Assembly (NCBI GenBank): GCA_035711465.1
Contig: DASTCC010000562.1
Span: 1 to 20,753 of the forward strand
From: DASTCC01 sp035711465
GTDB lineage: Bacteria; Acidobacteriota; Vicinamibacteria; Vicinamibacterales; SCN-69-37
Reading direction: 5' to 3'
DNA length: 20,753 nucleotides
Position 1 is the first letter of the stretch. Each line of letters opens with the position of its first letter. Positions 13,936 through 20,753 of the stretch are shown one piece after another. The notes under the pieces are model-generated. The model ran no database searches and was not told the origin of the DNA. It worked only from the letters and a program-made list of their open reading frames with translations. A program made the translations under genes and the position numbers.

Positions 13936-16673
13936 TGGCGCCAGGCGACGATCGGATCCGCGCCCGCTATCGCGTTCTCGCCCGGCTGCTGCCGGCGGAG
14001 TTCCGCGCCGCCGCCGGGCCGGATCTCGAGACCGCGGCGGTCGCCTGCCTGGAGCGCGAACGCGCGCGCTTCGGTCGCGCCGGCGCCCTGGTCGCATGGG
14101 CGGCGATCGCCGCCGATATCGTGAGGGTCGCGGCGCGGCTGCGGCTCGAGCCGGCGGCGCCGGCGCCCTTTCATCGCAAACGCATCGAGGCATTCATGGA
14201 CAACCTCCGGATGGATCTGCGCTACGCGCTGCGCGGCCTGAAGCGCCAGCCTGGCTTCGCGGCGCTCACCGTGCTCACGCTCGCGCTCGGCATCGGCGCC
14301 AACACCGCGATCTTCAGCGTCGTCAACGCCGTCCTGCTGCGGCCGCTGCCGTACCCGAATGCCGACGAGCTCGAGTACGTGACCACGCGGTTCCAGGGAC
14401 AGGGGCTGGACAAGTTCTGGCTGTCGATACCGGAGGTGCTCGAACTGGCGCAGCACAACCAGTCGTTCAGCAGCGTCGGCGGGTATCGGGTCGCGGAGTT
14501 CAACGTCGACACGACGCCGCCGTTCCGCCCTACGGTCGGCGTGCTCACCGCCGGATTCCTCCCGACGCTCGGCGTGCCGCCGCTCCTCGGCCGCGGCTTC
14601 ACCGAGGCGGACTCGGTCCCTGGCGCCGAGCGCGTCGCGCTGTTGTCGTGGGAGCTGTGGCAGTCGCGATTCGGCGGCGACGCCGGCGTCCTCGGCCGGA
14701 CGTTCCGGGCGGATACGATCCCCCGCACGATCGTCGGCGTGATGCCGCGCGGCTTCGACATTCTCGACGCCCGCGTCGACGTCTGGGTGCCGGCGATCAT
14801 CGATCCGAAGACGTTGCCCGTCAGCCGCGGTGGCCATGGGTGGTACGTCGTCGCGCGGCGGAAGCCGGGCGTGACCCCGCAGCAGGCGCGCGCCGATCTC
14901 GAGGCGATGCAGTCGCACTGGCAGGACTTCGTCCCTGCCGGCACCGGCCACATCTTCCAGCTCGACAACCCGAATCCGGCGACGCAGCACACGCTGCGCA
15001 TCGATCCGTTGAAAGAGACGGTCATCGGCGACATCGGCCGTGCGCTCGTCGTCCTCCAGGGCGCGGTCGCTTTCGTGCTGCTCATCGCCTGCGCGAACCT
15101 CGCCAACCTGCTGCTGGCGCGCACCGAATCGCGGCAGCGCGAGTTCGCCGCGCGCACCGCGTTCGGCGCCAGCCGCGCGCGCCTCTTCTCCCAGTTCGTC
15201 ACCGAAGGGATCGTGCTCGCCGCGTTCGGCGCCGCCGCCGGCGTCGGCCTCGCCTGGCTCGGGCTGCGCGCGCTCCTCGACATCAGCCCGGATGCGATTC
15301 CGCGATCGTCGGAGATCGGACTCGACCCGGCGGTGCTGGCGTTCTCACTCGGCCTGACCGTGCTCACCGGGCTCGTCTTCGGTCTGACGCCGCTCGCGAC
15401 GCTCGGCAGCCGGCTGCTCGCGTCGCTGCGCGACGGCGCGCGGACCACGAGCACGCGGACGCAGAAGGTCGTGCGCGGCGCGCTCGTCGTCGCCGAGGTC
15501 ACGCTTGCCGTCGTCCTGGTCGCGGGCGCGGGGCTGCTCATCCGCAGCCTCGGCAATCTGATGTCCGTGGACCCGGGTTTCCACCGCGAGCAGCTGGCGA
15601 CGTTCCGCGTCGTTCTGCCGGCCTTGTCGTACGATCCGACGCGTCGCGTCGAGTTCTTCGGCCGACTCGAGGACTCGCTGCGGCGCGTGCCAGGCGTATC
15701 GCAGGTCGCGGCGATGAACGGGCTGCCGCCGAGCCGGCGCCTCGACGCCAACGACACCGACTTCGAGCACATTCCCAACGCCACCGCAGGCACGCAGGGA
15801 TCCGGACTGCCGGTCGAGAACGTGGACTACTGGCAGACCGTGACCCAGCGCTACATCGAGACGATGGGCATTCCGATCGTCAAGGGCCGCGGATTCGAGC
15901 CTGGCGACGCGACCGGAGCGCCGGTGGCGCTCGTCAACGAAGCGCTCGTCGAGCGATTCTTCAAAGGCGTCGAGCCGATCGGCGCGCGCGTCAAACCGCC
16001 CTTTCCGCCGAACCTGGCGTGGCTGACCATCGTCGGCGTGGTCAAGGACGTCAAGCAGGGCGGCGTCGGCGCTCCGGTCGGGACTGAGATCTACTTCCTC
16101 GCCGAGCAGGCGCAGCGCGCGGTGGGGTTCGTGCCGAACGACATGAACCTGGCGCTCCGGACGAGCCTGCCGATCGATCAGCTCTCCGGTCCCGTTCTCC
16201 AGGCGGTGCGCGCGCTCGATCCGGCGCTGCCCGTCGTCAAGCTGCAGACGATGGACGACGTGTTCGGCGCGTCGGTGTCGCGGCCGCGGTTCCTCACGTT
16301 CCTGCTCGGGATCTTCGGCGGCCTGGCGCTCGTGCTCGCGGCGATCGGGACGTACGGCGTGCTGTCGTACCTCGTCAGCCGGCGATCGCAGGAGATCGGC
16401 ATTCGCATGGCGCTCGGCGCGGGCCGGCACGAGGTGCTGGCGATGGTGCTGCGTCAGGGTTTGACGCTGACCGGCGCCGGCCTGATCCTCGGCGCCGCCG
16501 GCGCGGTGGCCGCCGGACGCTTGATGCGCACGATGCTCTTCAACGTCTCGCCGGTCGATCCGGCTACGATCGCGACCGTCACGATCGTCATGGGCCTGGT
16601 CGCGCTCGCCGCCTGCGCGGTACCCGCGCTAAGAGCGACGCGCGTCGATCCGTTGACGACGTTGCGGCAGTAA
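13935..16673 (+). CDS. ADOP-type ABC transporter permease (MacB/FtsX family), copy 2
   Basis: 912 aa from the GTG at 13935, which overlaps the PadR stop by one base. An ATG at 14196 (residue 88) would give a protein lacking the N-terminal module, but the extra 87 residues (YRVLARLLPAEFRAAAGPDLE and on) fit the helical N-domain usual in this family, so the GTG is preferred. The MacB-like part follows: RMDLRYALRGLKRQPGF, a helix at about 110-135 (LTLALGIGANTAIFSVV), a periplasmic domain, FtsX core 1 at about 368-450 (VLLIACANLANLLLAR, ARTAFGASRARL), a second periplasmic domain, and FtsX core 2 at about 785-905 (SQEIGIRMALGAGRHEV). No ATPase domain or separate ATPase gene is present. PadR control suggests induction by a small molecule, perhaps a toxic compound that the complex exports; this is inference. 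Confidence 0.92.
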   Translation: MAPGDDRIRARYRVLARLLPAEFRAAAGPDLETAAVACLERERARFGRAGALVAWAAIAADIVRVAARLRLEPAAPAPFHRKRIEAFMDNLRMDLRYALRGLKRQPGFAALTVLTLALGIGANTAIFSVVNAVLLRPLPYPNADELEYVTTRFQGQGLDKFWLSIPEVLELAQHNQSFSSVGGYRVAEFNVDTTPPFRPTVGVLTAGFLPTLGVPPLLGRGFTEADSVPGAERVALLSWELWQSRFGGDAGVLGRTFRADTIPRTIVGVMPRGFDILDARVDVWVPAIIDPKTLPVSRGGHGWYVVARRKPGVTPQQARADLEAMQSHWQDFVPAGTGHIFQLDNPNPATQHTLRIDPLKETVIGDIGRALVVLQGAVAFVLLIACANLANLLLARTESRQREFAARTAFGASRARLFSQFVTEGIVLAAFGAAAGVGLAWLGLRALLDISPDAIPRSSEIGLDPAVLAFSLGLTVLTGLVFGLTPLATLGSRLLASLRDGARTTSTRTQKVVRGALVVAEVTLAVVLVAGAGLLIRSLGNLMSVDPGFHREQLATFRVVLPALSYDPTRRVEFFGRLEDSLRRVPGVSQVAAMNGLPPSRRLDANDTDFEHIPNATAGTQGSGLPVENVDYWQTVTQRYIETMGIPIVKGRGFEPGDATGAPVALVNEALVERFFKGVEPIGARVKPPFPPNLAWLTIVGVVKDVKQGGVGAPVGTEIYFLAEQAQRAVGFVPNDMNLALRTSLPIDQLSGPVLQAVRALDPALPVVKLQTMDDVFGASVSRPRFLTFLLGIFGGLALVLAAIGTYGVLSYLVSRRSQEIGIRMALGAGRHEVLAMVLRQGLTLTGAGLILGAAGAVAAGRLMRTMLFNVSPVDPATIATVTIVMGLVALAACAVPALRATRVDPLTTLRQ

Positions 16674-16759
16674 GTGGCACTCACCACCGAGCAGTGTGCA
16701 TCTCGCACTCGGCAGTTAAGACGTCTTTCGAATCGAGCACATCCCACGTCTCACGTAGA

Positions 16760-16813
16760 CCGTGAAGGCCGTGAAGGACAGGCTCTTCTTCACGTCCTTC
16801 ATGACCTTCACGG
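16760..16813. terminator. 20-bp imperfect hairpin downstream of permease 2
   Basis: The arms 16760-16779 and 16794-16813 (opening CCGTGAAGG, closing CCTTCACGG) pair at 18 of 20 positions around a 14-nt loop. It lies 87 nt after the permease stop and has no trailing T-run. It could end transcription of the PadR-permease unit or be a dispersed intergenic repeat; each arm holds two CGTGAAGG-like units. Confidence 0.5.
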
Positions 16814-16834
16814 TGCTTTCCCGACTTTGGAATG

Positions 16835-16882
16835 CGCTCTCAGCAGTTAGCACCCAGCACTCAGCACCGACACTCAGCGCTC
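16835..16882. repeat. Degenerate CAGCACTCAGC-type short tandem repeat
   Basis: Imperfect copies of CAGCACTCAGC / CAGTTAGCACC follow each other for about 48 bp, with the related words GCACTCACC and GCACTCGGCAG at 16677-16713. It is non-coding and differs in composition from the genes. Similar low-complexity CAGCACTCAGC tracts are known, from memory, between genes in several soil bacterial genomes. Function unknown. Confidence 0.5.
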
Positions 16883-16883
16883 G

Positions 16884-17090
16884 TCAATTCCGAACGCCAT
16901 CTTCCGGCCGAGGTCTGATAATCCAGGCGGCGAGGACCACGCCGCCGATCATGATCAGCGCGGCGATCACCACGCCGCCCGGAGCGTCATCGCGCTCCGC
17001 ATAACGCGCCACTGGAATGCCGATCGCGCTGCCGATCGCCATGACGACGAAACCGAGGAGGAATCTCCAGACGCGGGTGGATGTGGCCAT
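16884..17090 (-). CDS. Small membrane protein with two helices
   Basis: A 68-aa ORF with two hydrophobic segments, residues 8-28 (WRFLLGFVVMAIGSAIGI) and 38-58 (GVVIAALIMIGGVVLAAWI), joined by a short charged loop, ARYAERDDAPG. The ends are Arg-rich, giving a likely hairpin in the inner membrane. The composition is typical of real membrane proteins and not of an antisense frame. There is no obvious Shine-Dalgarno before the ATG at 17090. No family recognised. It follows the serine hydrolase on the same strand after an 81-bp gap that contains a run of seven C at 17142-17148. Confidence 0.6.
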   Translation of the reverse strand: MATSTRVWRFLLGFVVMAIGSAIGIPVARYAERDDAPGGVVIAALIMIGGVVLAAWIIRPRPEDGVRN

Positions 17091-17171
17091 GTGAGCAGTG
17101 TAACGACCAAACTCTGTAATGCAAAGCGGCAGCTGACGGCGCCCCCCCGATAGCGAGATTTCCGACCCAAC

Positions 17172-18344
17172 TCACCGCCGAATCACCATATTCCAGCGGA
17201 ACGCGGGATGCTCGATGCCGAGCAGCCGTGTCACGACCTCGCGGCACAGGTTGAGGCCGTTGGCGCTGTTGGTCAGGATCACCGCCGCCCAGCGCCGCGC
17301 GCGCGATCCGATGGCGAAGCCGCGATAGACGCCGTTGTTGCCCCATTGCCAGAAGGTGTCGGCGCCGTCCACGGTCGCGAGGCCCCAGCCGAGTCCCCAG
17401 CTCAGATCTTCGGTGGGATGCGAGACCGGCGCGAACATCGCGTCGAGCGATGCGCGGCCGAGATGCACCCGGTCGGCCGCCGGCGGCGCCACCAGCCGCT
17501 GGAGGAAACGGGCGTAGTCGGTCGCGGTGGAGTAGAGGCTCGCGGCGGCGTTCGGTACCGCCATCATCGGCGGCACCTCGACGCCGGGCGGCGCTCCCGT
17601 CGCGCGATCCGGATTGAATCCCCACAGTCGCGTGCGCACGGCGGCGCCGGACGCGTCGTGGCCTTCGGCGGCGATCACCGCGAAGTCGTCGCGCCAGACG
17701 TAGCTGCTGCGCGGCATCTGCCAGGGCGTGAACTCACGTTCAGCCGACAGCGCGGTGAGTGACGCGCCCATCGTCTTCTCGACGTAACGCTGCAGCCGGA
17801 CGTAGGCCTCGCCGGAGTATCCGAAGCCGGTCCCGGGATCGAACGCCATCCGCATCGGCTCGCGCGGCCCGCGCCAGTTCGGTAGTCCGGTCTGGTGCGC
17901 GAGCACGATGCGCGGCGTGATCCGATCGACGCGGGGCTCGTCGCGCAGATCCGGCAGGCGGAAGTAGTCGCCGATCGGCGTGTCGAGGTTGATGCGCCCG
18001 AGCTCGGCGAGCTTCAGCACGAGATAGGCGAACGGTCCCTTGCTGAGCGACGCCGCCTCGAAGACGGTGTCGGTCGCCACCGCCGCGGACTCGCCGGCCT
18101 TCTTCACTCCTGCGGCCATGGCGCGCGTGACGTCGCCGTCGACGACGGCGATCGCCGCACCGGGAACATCGAATTGCTTCAGGAGCGACGCCAGCTCTTT
18201 CTCGACGCCGTCCGCTCGTCGAGCCGACGTCTGCGTCCACCGATCGAGCCGCCACAGCGGCACGATGGCGGGCGCGATCGCGCCCGCGGTGACGGTGTGG
18301 AGAAACGCCCGGCGGCCGGTCGTGGAGTGACGAGGCTTAGGCAA
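17172..18344 (-). CDS. Exported serine hydrolase, beta-lactamase class C / penicillin-binding fold
   Basis: A 390-aa protein. The N-terminus has a twin-arginine motif (TTGRRAFLHTVTAG, residues 8-21) and a hydrophobic stretch to about residue 30, so Tat export is likely. The hydrolase domain shows the nucleophile tetrad S-L-S-K (Ser99, Lys102) in FEAASLSKGPF, the tyrosine motif YSG (176-178, usually YxN), HQTGLPNW (150-157), and WGNNG (334-338) where class C enzymes have K/H-x-G. This combination points to an esterase or D-aminopeptidase-like member of the family and not to a true beta-lactamase. Substrate unknown. It is divergent from the kinase starting at 18410, with only 65 bp between the starts, so the two promoters must overlap. 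Confidence 0.9.
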   Translation of the reverse strand: MPKPRHSTTGRRAFLHTVTAGAIAPAIVPLWRLDRWTQTSARRADGVEKELASLLKQFDVPGAAIAVVDGDVTRAMAAGVKKAGESAAVATDTVFEAASLSKGPFAYLVLKLAELGRINLDTPIGDYFRLPDLRDEPRVDRITPRIVLAHQTGLPNWRGPREPMRMAFDPGTGFGYSGEAYVRLQRYVEKTMGASLTALSAEREFTPWQMPRSSYVWRDDFAVIAAEGHDASGAAVRTRLWGFNPDRATGAPPGVEVPPMMAVPNAAASLYSTATDYARFLQRLVAPPAADRVHLGRASLDAMFAPVSHPTEDLSWGLGWGLATVDGADTFWQWGNNGVYRGFAIGSRARRWAAVILTNSANGLNLCREVVTRLLGIEHPAFRWNMVIRR

Positions 18345-18397
18345 TGTGCCCGCTTAGACGGCAGCTTGGCGCGGCGGGTTCGTCCCTCGATCGCGGT

Positions 18398-18403
18398 TAC
18401 AAT
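18398..18403 (+). promoter_or_regulatory. Candidate -10 box TACAAT directly before the kinase-ATPase start
   Basis: TACAAT ends 6 nt before the GTG at 18410, so transcription would begin at or next to the start codon, giving a leaderless mRNA. No Shine-Dalgarno is present, which agrees. No convincing -35 hexamer was found at 16-18 bp, so the promoter call is tentative. Confidence 0.4.
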
Positions 18404-18409
18404 CCGCTC

Positions 18410-20753
18410 GTGCTCCCCGGCCAGCGGCTGACCAGCCGTTACGAGATCGTGCGCTCGCTCGGCGCCGGCGGCATGGGCCACGTGTTCGCGGCCCGCGATC
18501 TCGAGCTCGAGCGCGACGTCGCCGTCAAGCTGCTGCCGCCTGAACTGCTGGCCGATCCGATCGCGCGGGAGCGCCTGCGCCGCGAAGCGCGCGCGGCCGC
18601 GGCCCTCGATCATCCATTCGTCTGCAAGGTCTTCGACGTCGGCGAGAGCGACGGCCAGCTCTTCATCGTCATGGAGCTGGTCGTCGGCCAGTCCCTGCAC
18701 GATCGGTTGGCCGCCGGTCCGATCCCGCTCGACGAGGTCGTGGCGATCGGCGGCGAGATCGCCGAAGCGCTCGAGGCCGCGCACGACCTCAGGCTCGTCC
18801 ATCGCGACCTCAAGCCCGCCAACGTCATGACGACGAGCCGCGGGCACGTGAAGGTGATGGATTTCGGGCTCGCCAAGTCGGTGGGCAGTGACGCCGGCGC
18901 GGAGACACAGCTCGGCGCGACGCCGGCGGCGCCGCTCACGGGCCGCAGCACGCGCGTCGGCACGCCGGCCTACATGTCGCCCGAGCAGATCGCCGGCGAC
19001 GTCGTCGATCACCGATCGGACGTCTTCTCGTTCGGCGTGCTGCTCGTCGAGCTGCTGACCGGGATGCATCCGTTCAGCCGGCCGACGCTGGCGGGCACGG
19101 TCGCCGCCGTGCTCGCCGAGCCGCCGGTCGTCGGTCACGCCCGGGCGCCGGAAGTGCCGTCGGCGATGCGGGCGGTGCTGCACCGCATGCTCGAGAAGCT
19201 GCCGCAGGAGCGCTACCAGTCGATGGGCGACGTCCGCGCGGACCTGCATCGTTTGCGTGCGGCGCCGACATCGACCGGCGGGTTTCCGGCCTCGGCCGCC
19301 GTCGGCCACCGCGGCCGGCCGCAGCGCTGGCCGATGGTGGGCCGGGACGCCGAGCGCAGCGAGCTGATGCTCCGTCTTGAAGATGCGCTCGCCGGGCGCG
19401 GCGCGCTCGTGTTGATCGGGGGCGAACCTGGCATCGGCAAGACGCGGCTGACCGAGGAAGTGCTGGCCGAAGCGCGCCGCCGCGGCGCGTTCTGCCTCGT
19501 CGGCCATTGCTACGAGGGCGAAGGCGCGCCGCCCTACGTGCCGTTCGTCGAGATCACCGAACACACCGCGCGCGCCGTGCCGCCGGCGGCCTGGCGCAGC
19601 GTGCTTGGCGACAGCGCGTCGGAGGTCGCGAAGCTGATGCCCGAGCTGCGGCGGATGTTTCCGGACATCCCGCCGCCGGTCGAGATCCCCGCCGAGCAGC
19701 AGCGCCGCTTCTTCTTCAACGCCTATCGCACTTACGTCGAACGATCGTGCCGCGCCAATCCGATCGCGGTCGTCTTTGAAGATCTGCATTGGGCGGACGA
19801 GCCGACGCTGCAGCTCTCGCTGCACGTGGCACAGGGGATGTCATCGCTGCCGCTGCTCGTGATCGGCACCTACCGCGACGTCGAGCTCGACGTGACGCGG
19901 CCGTTCGCGAAGATTCTGGAGCTCCTGCTGCGGCAGCGGCTGGCGACGCGGATCACGCTCAGACGACTCCCGGCCGAAGGCGTCGCCGATCTGCTGACCG
20001 CCATGAGCGGGCGTCCGGCGCCCGCATCGCTGGCGCGTGCGATCTTCAAGGAGACCGAAGGCAACCCGTTCTTCATCGAAGAGGTGTTCCAACACCTCGC
20101 TGAAGAAGGCCGGCTCTTCGACGCGAGCGGCGCCTGGCATCAGGACCTGCGCGTTGACTCTCTGCAGGTGCCGGAAGGCGTACGCCTCGTGATCGGCCGC
20201 CGGCTCGAGCGACTGAACGACACGACGCGGCGGATCCTGACCACCGCCGCCGTGATCGGCCGCGCGTTCAGTCTCACCCTGCTCGAAGCTGTGGAAGATG
20301 CTGCTGGCGATGCGGTTCTCGACGCGGTCGAGGCCGCCGAGCGGGCGCACCTGCTCTCGCCGCAGCCCGGCGTGCGAGAGAGCCGCTACGTCTTCGCGCA
20401 CGAGCTGATCCGGCAGACGTTGATCGAGGCGCTGTCGCTGCCGCGGCGGCAGCGCCTGCACGGCAAGGTCGCCGCCGCGATCGAGCGCGTCCATGCCAAT
20501 GCGCTCGAGCCGCACGTCTCGGCGCTCGCGCATCACCTCTATCAGGCGGGCGCGGCTTCGGATCCGGCGAAGACCAGCGACTGTCTGGCGCGCGCGGCCG
20601 ACCAGGCGCGCGCGGCGGCCGCGCACGAGGAGGGGCTCGCGCATCTGGACAACGCGCTGTCGCTCTGGGAAGGCGAGGAGACCGCGCGCGTGGCCGACCT
20701 GATGACCCGGCGCGGCTACGCGTTGCGGAGTCTCGGCCGGCTCGAGCCGGCCA
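18410..20753 (+). CDS. PknK-like Ser/Thr kinase fused to an AAA ATPase (3' end outside window)
   Basis: At least 781 residues, open to the window edge. The GTG start gives VLPGQRLTSRYEIV, the standard opening of these kinases, and no upstream ATG is in frame. Kinase domain about 10-285: GAGGMGHVF (18-26), Lys40, VHRDLKPAN (130-138), MDFGLAKS (150-157), YMSPEQ (188-193). An AAA_16/predicted-ATPase domain follows from about residue 308: MVGRDAERSELM, Walker A GGEPGIGKTRL (337-347), Walker B AVVFEDLHWAD (453-463), and a likely sensor region TEGNPFFIEEV. The visible end becomes alpha-helical with Ala/Leu pairs, consistent with the start of TPR-like repeats. No membrane helix separates the domains, so it should be cytoplasmic. 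Mycobacterial PknK has the same kinase-ATPase order and acts in transcriptional control; the role here is inference. Confidence 0.9.
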   Translation, partial: MLPGQRLTSRYEIVRSLGAGGMGHVFAARDLELERDVAVKLLPPELLADPIARERLRREARAAAALDHPFVCKVFDVGESDGQLFIVMELVVGQSLHDRLAAGPIPLDEVVAIGGEIAEALEAAHDLRLVHRDLKPANVMTTSRGHVKVMDFGLAKSVGSDAGAETQLGATPAAPLTGRSTRVGTPAYMSPEQIAGDVVDHRSDVFSFGVLLVELLTGMHPFSRPTLAGTVAAVLAEPPVVGHARAPEVPSAMRAVLHRMLEKLPQERYQSMGDVRADLHRLRAAPTSTGGFPASAAVGHRGRPQRWPMVGRDAERSELMLRLEDALAGRGALVLIGGEPGIGKTRLTEEVLAEARRRGAFCLVGHCYEGEGAPPYVPFVEITEHTARAVPPAAWRSVLGDSASEVAKLMPELRRMFPDIPPPVEIPAEQQRRFFFNAYRTYVERSCRANPIAVVFEDLHWADEPTLQLSLHVAQGMSSLPLLVIGTYRDVELDVTRPFAKILELLLRQRLATRITLRRLPAEGVADLLTAMSGRPAPASLARAIFKETEGNPFFIEEVFQHLAEEGRLFDASGAWHQDLRVDSLQVPEGVRLVIGRRLERLNDTTRRILTTAAVIGRAFSLTLLEAVEDAAGDAVLDAVEAAERAHLLSPQPGVRESRYVFAHELIRQTLIEALSLPRRQRLHGKVAAAIERVHANALEPHVSALAHHLYQAGAASDPAKTSDCLARAADQARAAAAHEEGLAHLDNALSLWEGEETARVADLMTRRGYALRSLGRLEPA

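Noticed and set aside
18179..19825. Minus-strand frame of 548 codons opposite the kinase-ATPase
   Set aside because: Antisense of kinase and Walker motifs; composition is Arg/His/Asp/Ala-rich with no recognisable domain.

Overview
The window is very GC-rich bacterial DNA with dense coding. It most likely comes from an Acidobacteriota genome, and a soil Vicinamibacteria-type lineage is the best guess. The guess rests on two large MacB/FtsX-type permeases of the acidobacterial ADOP kind (no ATPase domain, a short helical N-terminal module), a PadR regulator directly ahead of one of them, and three membrane-anchored or multidomain Hanks-type Ser/Thr kinases, one ending in a TolB-like beta-propeller. 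No rRNA, tRNA, CRISPR array or phage gene was found.

Layout. 27-1224 (minus): a small exported protein followed by an exported C39-family cysteine peptidase. The small protein carries a motif close to the double-glycine leaders that C39 peptidases cut, so the pair may be a periplasmic peptide-maturation system. 1452-2057 (minus): a lipoprotein cyclophilin. 2095-2318: a 224-bp nested palindrome. 2330-2365: two copies of a 13-nt palindrome just ahead of an ADOP permease (2385-5033, plus). 5108-5218: a truncated cupin-like ORF that runs into the ribosome-binding site of an SthA-like transhydrogenase (5228-6616, plus).

6772-12904 (minus) is a kinase cluster. It holds a kinase-PEGA-SUMF1-alpha/beta-hydrolase fusion of 1011 aa and a kinase-TolB propeller protein of 879 aa. 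The 457 bp between them is a graveyard of gene ends: starts and C-termini of further kinases, plus a copy of the 3' end of the transhydrogenase gene joined at a 3-nt microhomology. 12905-13074 carries an unidentified ORF fragment. 13075-13497 (minus) encodes a small exported protein.

13577-16673 (plus) is a regulator-transporter unit: an AT-rich promoter island with two palindromes, a PadR repressor, and a second ADOP permease whose GTG start overlaps the PadR stop. 16674-17171 is mainly non-coding, with a hairpin, a CAGCACTCAGC-type repeat and one small two-helix membrane protein. 17172-18344 (minus) is a Tat-type exported serine hydrolase of the beta-lactamase class C fold. Divergent from it, 18410 to the window end (plus) is a PknK-like kinase-AAA ATPase that is cut by the edge.

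The genes read as signalling and envelope functions (kinases, exported hydrolases, permeases) with clear local duplication and decay of kinase genes. The observations most worth testing are the C39 peptidase/leader-like substrate pair, the four-domain kinase-hydrolase fusion and the rearrangement scar.
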